DNA from: Puccinia triticina
Taxonomy: Eukaryota; Basidiomycota; Pucciniomycetes; Pucciniales; Pucciniaceae
Reading direction: 5' to 3'
Assembly (NCBI RefSeq): GCF_026914185.1
Contig: NC_070569.1
Location: 5,766,001-5,830,000 of the forward strand
Length of the DNA: 64,000 nt
Positions 1 to 11,520 of the stretch are shown here, piece by piece. A program made the translations under genes and the position numbers. The notes beneath the pieces are model-generated. The model was given only the letters and a program-made list of their open reading frames with translations, was not told the origin of the DNA and ran no database searches. Positions within the stretch are counted from its first letter, which is position 1; each line of letters begins with the position of its first letter.

Positions 1-1072
1 TCGACAAATTTGATAGGCTTGGTGGAGTGACTGGGGTGGCTTCCGGCATTTTCTCATTCTGATCGGGTTCACCTGTGCTGGCTTTCAGGCGATTTTTTCT
101 TACGACAGAAGCAGACGATGATTGATTTGGAGCTGCAACCGGTTGCCCGGAAATCGCTTGGCTCTTCTTCCTCTTTTTGACAGATGGGGTTGTTGGAGCG
201 GTGGTCGCAAACCTTGCGAGGATTTCTTGAGGGGTTAAGTTAGAGAACGAATCTAATGAGGGCCAAACTGGTTGGTTCGGTTTTAGCTGAGACGTATCCG
301 TAGATCCTTGAGAGTCGGCATTGATTGTAGCAGATTGATCAAGCGAGGGAGATAACAATTGAGGCTGAAGAATGGGTTGTGGGTTCGGTTTTTCGAGATT
401 AGTACATACGTTTTGGGTTTGATGAGGCTGGGTTGGGGTAGGTATTAAGCCGGGAGTCTTTTGGAGTAATGGTTTTGATACGGAGTTGAGAGAGTCATTG
501 CTGAACTTCTGTTTCTTCTTCTTCGGTGGTTGCTCAGAAGGTGTAGAGGGCATCGGGTTGACAGCTGAGGAAGGAGGCAGTACAGGTAAGGAAACCCTTG
601 TAGCCTTTTTCTTTTTGTTGAGATGTGTCGGTTCCGGATTTCGGAGATTAGAAGATGTGTTTTTTATTTCATGCGGCTGCGTTGGGGTAAGTATCACGCC
701 GGGAGTCGCTTCAAGTGAGGGATCTGGTGCGGAGGTAAGAGGGGGTTGGTTGGATATCTTGCGTTTCTTTTTCTTGGGTGGTTGTTGAGAAGGTGCCGAG
801 GGCGTAGGGTTTGCAGCTGGAGATGGAGGAAGTTGCGGTACTATGACCTGCCTTTTTTTCTTGGGTGGCTGTTGAGCTGGTGTCGAGGGCGTAAGATTTT
901 CAGCTGAGGACGGAGGAAGCTCCGGTAAAGAGATCCTTGAGCTCTTCTTCGGTTTCTTGAAATTATCCGACCATCCTATCGGGCCGACAGTAGGCAAGAT
1001 CTTTTTCTTCTTGGGTAGAGCTTGAGTGCCGGAAGGTGGGGGTACTCCATCGTTCGAGAGGGCATCCATCAT
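1..1072 (-). CDS. Partial gene: Pro/Ser-rich protein with repeated Lys-cluster (NLS-like) motifs, C-terminus outside window
   Basis: The reverse strand is open without a stop from an ATG at 1072 (a second ATG follows at once) to the window edge, 357 codons. I do not recognise the family. The protein is rich in Pro, Ser, Thr and Lys and has three imperfect copies of a roughly 25-residue unit of the form LPPSSA-N-TPSTP-QQPPKKKRQ, spread over about residues 50-190, plus further basic clusters (LPKKKK, FKKPKK, LNKKKKA, VKKRKK). A second repeated element is TPGVILTPTQPH / TPGLIPTPTQPH. The PPKKKRK-type clusters resemble monopartite nuclear localisation signals, so a nuclear, largely disordered protein is inferred. 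No enzymatic domain is visible in this part. The absence of stops and the amino-acid-level repeats argue for real coding sequence. It lies next to transposon remnants and could itself be transposon-borne. Confidence 0.6.
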   Translation of the reverse strand, partial: MMDALSNDGVPPPSGTQALPKKKKILPTVGPIGWSDNFKKPKKSSRISLPELPPSSAENLTPSTPAQQPPKKKRQVIVPQLPPSPAANPTPSAPSQQPPKKKKRKISNQPPLTSAPDPSLEATPGVILTPTQPHEIKNTSSNLRNPEPTHLNKKKKATRVSLPVLPPSSAVNPMPSTPSEQPPKKKKQKFSNDSLNSVSKPLLQKTPGLIPTPTQPHQTQNVCTNLEKPNPQPILQPQLLSPSLDQSATINADSQGSTDTSQLKPNQPVWPSLDSFSNLTPQEILARFATTAPTTPSVKKRKKSQAISGQPVAAPNQSSSASVVRKNRLKASTGEPDQNEKMPEATPVTPPSLSNLS

Positions 1073-2463
1073 CTTCGTTTGGCGAGTCTATATCAGAAGT
1101 TGGGAGATATTTATGATATCATCTAGTCAGCTCAGAGGAATCTGTGATGTGTAGCCTTCCAGATCGCGGGAATATCGGATATATAACTTTGTTGGTATGT
1201 ACTCGCCTTCTTTACTCCAGCCTGTTTTGCGTCTTCGTTTCCGATTTTCCTGCGATCGAGTGTAGGTCGGGAATATGCATTTAGGTTTTCGTCTTCAACT
1301 TTTTTGAGGACTGCGCTCCTTGTGGGTTCGGACTACGCCGCATCTCTCCGACGCGCCTGGCATCGGGTTGACCCACAACCAAGGCCAGAAACCGCAGGTG
1401 CATAATAGGGGGTTTCAAACCTAACTTGAAGACCCTCTCTTTGTGGAGAGGGGACGCCGTCCCGCAGGGACCGTCCGAAGTAGGGACTGATACACTTGTG
1501 CCAGTGCTTGCCCTACTCTTTTTTGTTTTTTTGCTGTTTTCCATTCTATTGCTTGTACCTGATCCTCAGTCGTGAGGAATAGCATGATAGTTCCGCTGAG
1601 CCAAATGACCTCTTCCTTCTCTTGCATCTTGTAAGATATGTAGCATTGCTTTTGGACCTTCTCACCATTTTTTACTCTCATAATAAGACTTTCAAAGTGC
1701 TCAGGTTTGATGGCACCACTCTTGGTACTCTGACTGGTGGCTTTACGTCATGTAAGCAGCCTGCAGATGTATCACCCATGGAAAACAAGGAAAAATTCCA
1801 ACGTTAAATTAAGCGGGACACTCAATTTTTGGCATGCTTGTAGAGGAGAAGCAGGCGGTCATGGAACACTGAACAAGAAAAAAAAGGTGATGTGAATAAA
1901 ATTTTACCACAATTCTAAAGCCAAATGTGAAAAAGAGTAGGTGGGGTAGGGGGGTCATGGGTCAATCCAACAGCCCTGCATACTTTGGTGATACATCATG
2001 GTAGCAGACTAACAGAAAACTCAACAAAGCGCCAGGAATCAAGCACTATCACGCAGCAATCCAGGTCTTTGATCACTATCTAATAGGGACACGGGACATT
2101 GGACTCACCTACATCAAGGAGATGCCGTATAAAGTGCAGGCATTTGTTGACTTGGACTGTGTCAGCCTTAGAGTCAACTCAGCTGACCTAAAGTCTGCCT
2201 TTTTCTACTTTTTACATATGAATTACTTCATATCTTGTTCATCTTAAGAGATAACCTTGTTTTGACTTCATATTCTGTTTCCTCATGCAATTTTAACCCT
2301 AGTTACAACTTACCAATTCTTTGTAACTATACTCCTTCCCTGAGTTATTGAGTTGTAGCGCGCATGCGCAGTTGTGACGTGTCAGCGCTACCAGGCACGC
2401 CAAACCACATGTACATATGTAAATTACATAAGCAAACTGTGAAAATTTTCGTAGTCAGTATCC
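1073..2463. other. No gene recognised; GC-rich hairpin repeat near 1300-1480
   Basis: I see no convincing coding sequence here. About 1300-1480 is locally GC-rich with short inverted segments (GGGGACGCCGTCCC) and resembles other short GC-rich blocks in this window near 16.0, 16.7 and 47.7 kb. The remainder is AT-rich intergenic sequence leading into the hAT-1 remnant. Confidence 0.4.
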
Positions 2464-4098
2464 CCCTTGCCTGAGGCGGATCTACAGACTTCAGCACACC
2501 AGAACCACACCCCAGATAACCCCAGGATCACCACCAAAGAGATTACCACGCTCCCAGTATACCTACCGTCACAGGCGCCTTGTGTCACGGGTGTATGGAA
2601 AGTACTTGTACCAAATACTTGCCTGTTGTTCAGCCCAAGATCCTGGAGCCTGCACCTGCACCTGGCACCTCTAGATGGGTAATTTTTGCCAGCCTGAAAG
2701 TACTCCCCTACAGGTGCCGAGTACTTGCCAAGGAGTACTTTGTGCAATATCTATGACTAAGCATGAATTACACTGCTTCAACAGATGGCATGTTTGATGG
2801 TTACAGAAGAAAGCGTGCCTGGAAGTATCTCAATTTCCACAGCCTCATGCTGTGATGTTAACTCACCATATTATACAAGCATGACTACAGCAGAGATTGA
2901 TATCAGTTGAACATAACATCAAGCTAGCACACAACTGATTTCAAACTGACCCACAACTCATATCTGGCAGTGTTCCTGAAAGAAATTGCCATCTGGCACT
3001 CTCTGGGGAGTGCCACCATTTCCCCCCTGGTGTATATGCTTAGTACTTACCAATATTCACCAAATGTTTTTCCAGGTGCGGCATCAAAATCAATTGACCC
3101 ATCTATGATTCCTCGACTTCTAACCTCTCCAAACATGTATCTAGCTGCCTCAAGAAACAAATGTACTCAGAAAAGACCCAAAAACTAGCCGCCTTGGGAG
3201 TATCGGGTACTGGTGACATTGATGTGTGTGAGGTGAGTAAAATTTTTGTCCCTCCTTTTCCAAATAGACTACAACTGAACATAGATCCCATAGGTCCCTA
3301 AGCTCTGTGCAGTTTGATGTGCAGCAGGAGCTTGCCCATTCTCGGCTCTTGGTGAAGACGCTCATCAAGCAATCATGCACCCAGTAGTTCTGAAAAATTT
3401 ACCCACACGCAGGCAAACATCAAACAATATTGTGATGCTGTATACCTCGGTGCAGGAGGGTTTGATCAAGTCACTTGAGGTTAGTTCTTTCTCTGAATGG
3501 TAATCTGTTTTCATTTTTTGATTTTCTTCTCTGTTGAAATGAATCAAATAGAAGCACAAAGGTGCAATGTACTTAGGTGTTGACACTTGGCAGTCGCCAA
3601 ATGGATACAATATCTTAGGGGTTGTCATATACCGCTTGATTGCAGGTGATAGCGTTGGTACCGGGGGGTTTGAATTGGAGTAGATGCCCCTTGACTATGT
3701 TAGATTTGAACAAAGCCATAGTGGCACATACCTGGCTGATACAGTCCGCCTCATTGTTGAAAAATGTGGCGTATAGGACAAGGCAAGCGACCAAAGTTAC
3801 TCTTCCCAGAATTCTTTTTGACTTATCCTGTCTTCTTCTTTTTTTGTTTGCTGCACAGATCTGTGGGATTGTGACAGATAATGCCTCAAACAATCAAACA
3901 ATGATTGACAAAATCAAAAAATTCAAGTGGCCTCGGATGAAAGGCAAGGCGCATTGGATTTGATGTTTTGCACATATATTGAACTTGATCGTGCAGGTAA
4001 TCTTGAAACCGTTTGGAAGCTACAAGAAGAAAAATAAATTGGCGACAGAAAACTCCTCGAGTGACCACAAGGACTCCAGCAATGAAGGCAACGAAATA

Positions 4099-4298
4099 GG
4101 GGGGGTTCACAATTGAATTTTAAAAAACTTTGGAGGTCAATTTAAGGCCTTTATGAACATAATTTTAAAATTTTGGCATGGTGTCCAGAAAAAGATGAGA
4201 CTGATCAATCAGTGCAATTTATCAACTTTTTAAAAATATGTTCATAAACAGGTTAAAATGGGTCCTAAAGTTTTACAAATTTCAATTGTGAACCCCCC
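4099..4298. mobile_element. 200-bp MITE, TA target duplication (Tc1/mariner-like ends)
   Basis: The element starts GGGGGGTTCACAATTGAA and ends with its reverse complement, flanked on both sides by TA (4097-4098 and 4299-4300). It has no coding capacity. A second, interrupted copy lies at 17765-18478. TA duplication and short TIRs fit Tc1/mariner-type MITEs. It interrupts the hAT-1 coding frame after an Asn-Glu-Ile stretch. Confidence 0.85.
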
Positions 4299-4305
4299 TA
4301 ATAAA

Positions 4306-6820
4306 TCCAAGTTTATTAAAGCCTCTGAATCACGAAACAAAATTTCAAGGGTTTCCCCTACAAATCTTCAAAAATCACAAAAAAAAAATCAAGGGTTTCC
4401 CCTTTACAACCTCCAGGAAAAAAAGATGAAGGGTTTTCCCTTTACAAATGCCAAAATGAACAAAAAAACCACAATATCACAACAACCAAAAACAGAGCAA
4501 CAATCTGCACCCAGCCACCTAACATCAGCAAGCTGATGCACCGTGGCCCACCATCCATCCCTGTCTAGCAGGGTTAAAAAATGGTGAGAGGATGACCCCC
4601 AGCGCGCCGCATTGAAGGCATTATGCAAAGGGGGGTCAACGAGTGTAGCCCCTCAAACTGCGCAAGTGCAACAGCGGAGGGGGTGAGGACGAACCGCACG
4701 CTGGAAGTACAGCGGCAGAGGAAGCCCTGGGGATTATCCGAACACAAGAGCACACCTTTTATATTCATCACCCAAGATCTACCATTGGCTAGCCCAATCT
4801 ACATAGGCTTAATCTTCCACCTTGACCAGCCTCAACCCGTGTCAGCAGCACTTGGCCTTGACAATGGCGCCACCACCATGTCCCTATGACACCAGCACCA
4901 CACCTGCGTCATGTCGCTATCGATACCAGGAAGACTCTTATTGGTGGGCCCGCGAACGACGGCAAACAGTCTTACAACCAGACCACATGTATTTTGTGTA
5001 GTGGGTTCTACTTGCAGGTATGCTGTCTCAGATCAGGCTGAAAATTCAGCCACAACGTTGGCAAGGCGATCTGCCGATTCTGGTACGTTGCCTCTCCTCT
5101 GAGTCTCCTCCTCCGCGCGCGTGCCTGACACTGACAGCCTTGGCCCTTTTCTCTCTCTGTGTCTGGGTCCAGCTGACCGTACGCTCCCGAGCATCCCATA
5201 TCCTCCCCCTCACTGTACCACCGAGCATCTTCTGCCGCTGCCGCTGTTACCCTCAAAGCACAGCCGTTCTAAGGGCTCCAAAATGACAGGCCGGCACAGT
5301 ATCAGCATTACGACCGCTACCAGCCCTCACAGTGCCCGACAACATCACAGGTTGGAAAACCCCGACTCGCTCAGTCTCTGTCTGGTGGCCTAGCTAACCC
5401 CTACATTCTGCACCCAATCACAGTCGCAGATGCATCTCAGCTCTGTGTGGCTAAACGGACCGATTGCGTCCTGGTAGTCGACGAGGACGAGCATCTACGC
5501 GGGATCTTTACCGCCAAGGACCTGGCATTCAGGGTCAATCTTCCCATTCCGATCCAATCCAGCCCGCCAAACTGAGCTTTCTCTCCTATCTATTTGTCTC
5601 GCAGGTGATCGGAGATGGAATGGATCCCCACACGACCCCCGTCTCGGCGATCATGACCCGCAACCCGATGGTCACCATCGACACCACCTCGGCCACCAAA
5701 GCACTCACAACAATGGTCACCAGAGGATTCAGGCACTTGGTATTCCACCCCATCTCTCACCAGGAAGAGAGAAAGACAAGAAAAAACTAACGTGTTTCGG
5801 TCATCCAGCCGGTCTGTAACGATGAAGGAGACGTGATCGGACTGTTGGATATCACCAAAGTATTCCACGAGTCGCTCGAGAAGCTCGAACGGGCCTGCTG
5901 CTCCTTGCAAAAGCTGTACAATCCGATTGAGGGGGTCCAGTCGGAGTTTGGCAACGGGACGCGCGGGGCGACGCCGGGGGCAGTGAACCCGCTGATGGTG
6001 TACGTCGAGGCGCTCCGGAACAAGATTTCCTTCCCCAATCTGGGCTTGATCCTTGATGCCCGGACGAGCGCGGCAACGGTGGGCGTGAAGACAAGCGTCA
6101 AGGAGGCCGCCATCCTCATGCGCGAACACCACACCACCGCCGTCTGTGTGATGGAGAACGACGGCAGGCGGATCGCTGGGATCTTCACCAGCAAGGATAT
6201 CGTCCTCTGCGTCATCGCCGCCGGGCTTGATGCCCGCACCTGCAGCGTCGTCCGCGTCATGACCTCACCCGAGACGGCCCTTCCAAGCCTGAGCATCCTC
6301 TGCGCAAAATGTGTCTCTCTCTCCGCCCTATAATCTGTCATTATTTTTGTTCGTGTTGTTGTTTCTGTGGTGTGGTGTGAGCGCTTCTGTGCTTTATGTA
6401 CTATTTTGTGTCCTCTTTTGGCGCCGATCCCCCCCCTCCGACCTTCCCACCTCCCAAAAAAGCACCCTTAATTCTCTCTTTGATCTGATTACATTTACTG
6501 CCGCTTTGTTATGCTCATTCCTCTTTTTTTTCGGTGATCAAGTGCCTGACACCGCACATTCCCCACATCTTTTTTCTCTCTCTATTTTATTTCTGGTCGT
6601 TTTCCTGTCATGATTCATTGCATGGACCGCGCGCATTAAAATTTATTGTGTCTTACTGTCACCATCACTTTTGGTAAAGGCTACCAAGGAATACACTTGA
6701 GGCAAGCCCCTTTGGGGGTGCATGAGGGGCCATGCTAGGACATATAGCTGGTTGATGGGGATGGCAAGGGGTCAGACAAATACCCTGAACTTGCAGCGGC
6801 GTAGCCGCCTTGGACTCTAG
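4306..6820 (+). mobile_element. Helitron-1 (non-autonomous), carries a CBS-gene fragment
   Basis: The left end is TCCAAGTTTATTAAA preceded by A. The right end is a GC hairpin (GCGGC-GTA-GCCGC) followed by CTTGGACTCTAG and then T. This matches the known Helitron rules: 5' TC, a 3' hairpin shortly before CTRR, insertion between A and T, no TIRs and no target duplication. Helitron-2 (46105-48928) has the same two ends. Removing 4306-6820 rejoins the hAT-1 coding frame (AAA|TACAGAAGAACAG). No Rep/helicase is present, so it is non-autonomous. Inside are three AAGGGTTTCCCCT-type imperfect repeats (about 4345-4460), a captured gene fragment (5266-6333) and otherwise unrecognised sequence. Confidence 0.8.
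5266..6333 (+). pseudogene. Truncated CBS-domain (Mug70-like CBS/PB1 protein) gene fragment
   Basis: Three exons read as tandem CBS domains: one ending at 5533 (KRTDCVLVVDEDEHLRGIF, TAKDLAFR), 5605-5739 (DGMDPHTTPVSAIMTRNPM) and 5809-6333 (GLLDITKVFHESLEKLERA; later TTAVCVMENDGRRIAGIFTS). The introns at 5534-5604 and 5740-5808 have GT-AG borders and preserve frame. The pattern fits the fungal CBS/PB1 family of S. pombe Mug70, which normally has four CBS domains followed by PB1. Here the first exon has no start, and the match stops inside the last CBS domain after SLSILCAK, so the C-terminal PB1 domain is missing. GC content is higher than in the flanks. Retained introns imply capture at DNA level by Helitron-1, not retrocopying. 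CBS domains usually bind adenosine nucleotides; this fragment is unlikely to be functional. Confidence 0.75.
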
Positions 6821-8609
6821 TACAGAAGAACAGATTTCTTGGTATGTACATGGTACCTTGTATCTTGCTTTTAGAATTCATCTTCAGCTATTTATTCTTT
6901 CTGATCATTTTTAGGGCCACCGAAGTGGATGATTCAGGAGACAAATATGAAAATAACAACTCACTGCTGACCGAGCTGCTAGGTGATGCTGACATTGAAC
7001 TGGAGACCGGCAATATTTATGGGATGAGCGACAAGGATGAAATGGACCAATATACCACTGCATCTTGCAAAAAAACACTTGCTAAGGTATGCAAATGTCT
7101 TATTCTATTCAGTGATTGTTTTTGACGGTGAAATACAATAAAAAAACAGTTTTGAGCCATTTCACGCAAGCTGAACAAGTCTCCGAATTCAAAAGCGCTC
7201 TTTGTGGAGCTCTGAAAAGATCATGACGTGTTCAAACCCCATAACGTTGAACGGGATGTGAGGACCAGGTGGAATTCCACCTTTGCTCAACTCACAAGTG
7301 TTTTACACTGTTCAGGAGCCATGTGAGTAATATTATTTCTCTTCCTTTCTTTGGAAAATACACTGACTTTCACTCTCTTCAAGTCTTGAGTGGCAGAAAG
7401 ACAAGCACTACGGTCTCCCTTGCAGATATCAAATCAACCAGACTGATCTTGATCTTGTTTGTGACGTGGCCAACATTCTTCAACCATTCCAGGAAATAAC
7501 ACTTCAAGTTTCAAATCGGGGCAGCGCTTTGTTGGCAAACATTGTGATTTTTATCAAAAACATCACAACACACCTATCCACTGCCATTTCAGACAAGCGA
7601 GACGAGTACCCACCCGCATTGAGGAATGCCTGCCGTGCAGGCCTGCAAATGACCAACAAGTATTACACGCTGACCGACTGTTCCCCGTTGTACCGAGTTG
7701 CCATGGGTGTGTTGTTTTATTTTATCTTCTCTCACATATACACAAACTAACTCGTGATTGAATAGTTCTTCATTCATTGTTTAAGGATGAGTATTTCAAG
7801 CTTGCAAAGTGGGATTTTGATTGGATTTACAAGTCAATCAAGCTTACACAAGATATGTGGGAAGCTCACTACAAGCCTTGATCTCCAGAAATCACTGCCA
7901 AAGAGCCTAATACCCATGCAAAGGCAAGTCACATCACTTTAATCACTTTTATTCTCTTGCTTCAATGGCCTTACTAACATTTTTCAGGATAGCCTCAAAT
8001 GGGTATAATTGCCAGTTTAATTAATGCTTCCCTAGCACGCTCAGGACAGACATCAACCGATATGCTCAACATATGGCTGGCGGGGGGATTGACTCTGACA
8101 GATGCCGGACAGCCTGTACATAAACTTCCTTCAATGGTGGATTAGACAAAGTCACGCGGGGAATACTCACAGCAGTCTGCTAGAAATGACACTTGATGTA
8201 TTAAGCTGTCCAGGTGGGTTTATAATTTTCTCTTTGAGTGACTTTTTTGGCTTCTGACAATCTTCATCAATCAGCCACAACGGTAGATGTGGAGCAATCA
8301 TTCAATTTTGGACGTGATTATGTTTTGGTGAGATGGCACCAGCTCAGTGCATCATCAATCACTTGTGGGATGGCAGTGGCCTATTATGCAAAAAATGGTA
8401 AGATTGAGAGTGGAATGTTACATAAATTTAAGATGAATCAGAAGAATGAGGTGAAAACGAAAAACAAAGGTCAAGATGGAAAGAAATAAAGGCAGTCTTG
8501 TAGTAGATTTAGCTTTATTTTGATTTACTTTTATTTGAACTGTTACCTCCAAGTCCCGATACCAACTGGGAATTTTCTTTTTTTTCAAAAACAACCAAAA
8601 TACCCAATA

Positions 8610-8729
8610 TTTTTAGCAGGTACCCGCCTTTTGCACCCGGGTACCCGCCCACGGGTGCCGGGTGTGGGTGCGGGTGTCTGAAATCCTGGAAATTTGAGGC
8701 GGGTACCCGGGTGCGAAGTGACATCTTTA
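8610..8729. repeat. GGTACC-rich hAT terminal module
   Basis: This stretch has repeated CGGGTACCCGC/GGGTACCCGGG palindromes around a GGGTGCGGGTG run and ends GAAGTGACATCTTTA. The same module organisation recurs at 18609-18665, 18995-19100, 19568-19713, 28262-28345 and 28640-28725. It is interpreted as the subterminal and terminal sequence of one hAT family. Confidence 0.6.
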
Positions 8730-9722
8730 GTGATGTTGCCTCAGTCTATCAACAACACCACCACCATCCAATGTGCCGCCATTTGAAAGTGGCACCTTCT
8801 GCAGCAACCACTCGCCCACAAAATATGTGCCAGCCTGTAGGTAACTAACCGTGCCTGAGAGGGTTGTTACTAGCAAGATGATAGTGTAAAGTGCCAAGGA
8901 TGAGCCAATGGGTTCTTGGTAAGACCTGTAAAAGGTTTCACTCTATCATTAATCTTGACTGAGAGGCTTGCTCAATGAAGGCGCATCCAGATCAACACAA
9001 GGTGTTAATAGGCATCCAAGGAATAACTCAACTTGGGTTTGTGGTTTTACTTACAAAAGGTAAGGGTAATCAAGAGTTGATGTTATTCATGAAGTGAAAG
9101 ATGGGTGAGAATGAAAGCACTGTTTAACTATGGTATGGGTTAAACTCTGCTGTAATAATATTCTAGGGGATAAACAGTCCTGGGGGGCGTGTTTATATAG
9201 AGGGGGAAAAGAGCAGGGGGGGGGAATGGAGGTGCTTGGAGGTGCTTCAGGACCAGGGGGGAACTGGAAGCGCTCAAGGGAAGCAGATCCTCATGAGGAT
9301 CAAATGATCAGGGAAGTGTAATGATCAGTACGGATCACAGATCAGTAGCTGTGTACACCAGCTGATCATTGGAATCAATGATTCCATTCAGTGCTCTTTG
9401 AATTAGATTACATCATGTATTGTTTTATGTATTTATATCATAATCAATAGTTTATGTATGTAGGGAATGAGGTGTAATAGGGGATAAATGAGTGATACCT
9501 GACTTGGGGGTATTTCACATGCACAGTAATGTTAAGTTATATTGTAATCTTACTGTTTGGACTTAACTTAACTCTTATAACAACAGTACATTGGAGTAAC
9601 TATATTTAACTATGGCTGTCTGTAATGTAATGTAATGTAATGTAATACAAGAGTACATTCTTAAGCTTGTATCCAATGATGTATATATGTAATAAAGTAA
9701 AAGGAATGTACTGTGTGTACAT
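8730..9722. other. No gene recognised; short TAATG microsatellite
   Basis: No coding sequence is recognised. A TAATG-type microsatellite of about five units lies at about 9626-9650, and repeated GATCA words occur near 9290-9380. The rest is AT-rich intergenic DNA. Confidence 0.4.
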
Positions 9723-9928
9723 CCCTTCCAGAAAAGGATGGCACTTGCGAGGAATTACCGCCCCTCGCTTGTGCAAATCCTTGCACTTCGTGATCCAGGT
9801 AAGTTTGCAGTGGAGCTTAAGCTTAACCATGTAGCCACAGCTATGTCCAACCGGACCGATTCGCTCCCCCCCCCCCCTCCAGCAGTGGCCAGATCCTGCT
9901 TCCCCCCTCAATTCTACCCGTCCCGGCT
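9723..9928 (+). repeat. Left arm of a 206-210-bp inverted repeat pair
   Basis: Starts CCCTTCCAGAAAAGGATGG and is nearly identical to the reverse complement of 11521-11730, including a poly-C run followed by a CCAG/CAG purine block. The two arms point inward across about 1.6 kb. No target duplication is evident, so this may be a foldback element or two opposed copies of one dispersed repeat. Confidence 0.65.
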
Positions 9929-11520
9929 GTCTCCACGAATGTTTGAACCCTTTTCCCCCCTCCCCCGCCTCGCTCCGTGGCACTGGAACTCGGCAAAACG
10001 CTACTACCAATCTACAGGACGACAAATTGGACCGCAAAATCATCAGAAATTTGTAGGTCTCTAGAGCCGTTGATTCTGACGTTAGATAGATTGAATGGAA
10101 GCAAATTAGAGCCGCCGGAAAGAATGTGATGATTTTTGGTGATCAAGCCATTGCCGGGAGTGATTGGAATTCTTCAGGTGCGAAGAAATCCCTTTTCATC
10201 AAGCCCTAGTTAGCTTTGATTGCCCCAGCCCCAATAAATTTCATCGCTGAGTTATGTCTACGTACTACTGTGCAGCAGGCTTGAAGGTATATCTAATCTT
10301 TGACAAATATCACGGCCGAGTTCGTCACACAAAGCCTCCCTCCTTCTGTGGGGCCCCGTACTACCTCTCGAAATGACACAGCAAGCTCAACTCCAAAAAA
10401 AAGTTCAAAATATCATTGATGGTTATATGGGCCTCAACTTTTGTTATTTTCTCAGCTTTTTCTCACTTCAACGCAAGGAAAACTGTTGTACAAGTTTTAA
10501 TCAATCTTTCTTATTATTATTTTTTTGAAAGTATGTAATAAAATACCGCTGTTTTCCTTCTTAATATTCCAAGAGTACTGTCACTCAAAATAAAACCCTA
10601 ATTACCAAACAACCTGGTTTCTGTTAGGCTGTTGTTCACACGTTTTTGGTAAGTTTTTGTGCTATACAACAATAAGAACACTTGACGGTATTCAGTAAAG
10701 AAAACACTTCAGGGAATACTAAATCATGTCGCAACTTGGCTGGCTGCCTGATAAATAATTAAAAACCTCAGCCGGTGCGAGCTTAACAAAGCGAAGGGGA
10801 AGCCTCGCAGGGTCTCTGTCTCCTCCCTGACGGGGGGTCGCACTTCGTGCGAGGCGCTTTGCGCCCCTGCCCCGCGGCAGGCGAGGGACTTGTGCTAAGT
10901 TCGCAGCCGGTGTGGTTCCGACGAAGAAAAAAATACCGGATCATTCCCAATTCTCCTTTTGGAGAAGTGCTGGTAGGGCTACAGTTTATTTAAAGCGTGA
11001 CGACCGGATTCGCCTGGATCTAGCTCATTCAGAGCAAACAGGCTCATTGGTTGCACATGTTTTCCCAGTGAAAAAGAAACAAGACTACCTTTCAGATTGG
11101 TGATATCCTACCAGAGGTTAATTGAATGGAAATGGTCATTGGGTTTTGAAGAGTTTCTATCTCTTTACAGTAATCAAAAACAATTTTAAAATCCTGACAA
11201 TGAAACAAAAATCATTTCTCAAACTTGCATTCAATTTTGAAAAGGTGGGAATGAACAGAGGAACGAGATATGGCTGAAAAGCAGAAAAACAAAGTGAGAG
11301 TACAGAGACCGCCGCCGTCCAAGGTCCATTGCAAAGTGTTGGAGGACACAAAAAAATCAGTGTGAAATTAAACCAAATAGATGGTGATATATAATATTCA
11401 AAACCACGTTACCTTTTTTGATTGGGATACATGGCTGTTCAGCCATATTGGGGACCAATTGTTAACGACTGATATTAGTGGGCAATAAGGCAGGGTAACG
11501 GTTTCTAGCAAGATTCTTTG
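9929..11520. other. Spacer between inverted arms; GC hairpin near 10780-10905
   Basis: No gene is recognised. A GC-rich block at about 10780-10905 contains nested short hairpins (GCGAGGCGCTTTGCGCC) and ends in GAGGGACTTGTGCTAAG, a motif shared with blocks near 16.1, 47.7 and 48.3 kb. The remainder is AT-rich. Confidence 0.4.

Larger units (their letters stand above)
2464..8490 (+). pseudogene. hAT transposase pseudogene (hAT-1)
   Basis: hAT transposases cut and paste elements that make 8-bp target duplications. Recognisable pieces, in order: an N-terminal stretch near 2640-2750 (LPYRCRVLAKEYFVQYL); the catalytic core at about 3560-4096, with YLGVDTWQSPNGYNILG and KICGIVTDNASNN, then a tryptophan-rich stretch followed by CFAHILNLIVQ; a middle part at 6915-7130 and 7430-7880 (VCDVANILQPFQEITLQVS); and a C-terminal dimerisation (hATC-like) part at 8275-8440 with VDVEQSFNFGRDYV. 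Defects: a TGA at about 3961, between the Trp-Ile pair and CFAHILN, and further breaks near 8100-8200. Between 4096 and 6900 the frame continues cleanly if the MITE and the Helitron are removed and an intron starting GTATGT (6841) is spliced, which shows both were later insertions. Confidence 0.75.
2464..8729 (+). mobile_element. hAT-1: degenerate hAT DNA transposon, split by a MITE and a Helitron
   Basis: Forward-strand fragments across this interval read as one hAT transposase (see the pseudogene entry). The right end is supported by a terminal sequence at about 8610-8729 whose reverse complement starts TAAAGATGTCAC and runs into CACCCGGGTACCCGC. That end is clearly related to the ends of the hAT MITE at 18609-19713 (TAGAGCTGGTC... 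ACCCGGGTACCCG). I could not find the matching left end, so the left boundary is only where coding similarity starts. A TA-flanked MITE (4099-4298) and a Helitron (4306-6820) are nested inside. Several stops show the copy is dead. Confidence 0.7.

Noticed and set aside
9738..10064. Coding gene shared with the 11398-11844 reverse frame
   Set aside because: The similarity is due to the inverted repeat arms; the poly-C tract differs in length and changes the frame.
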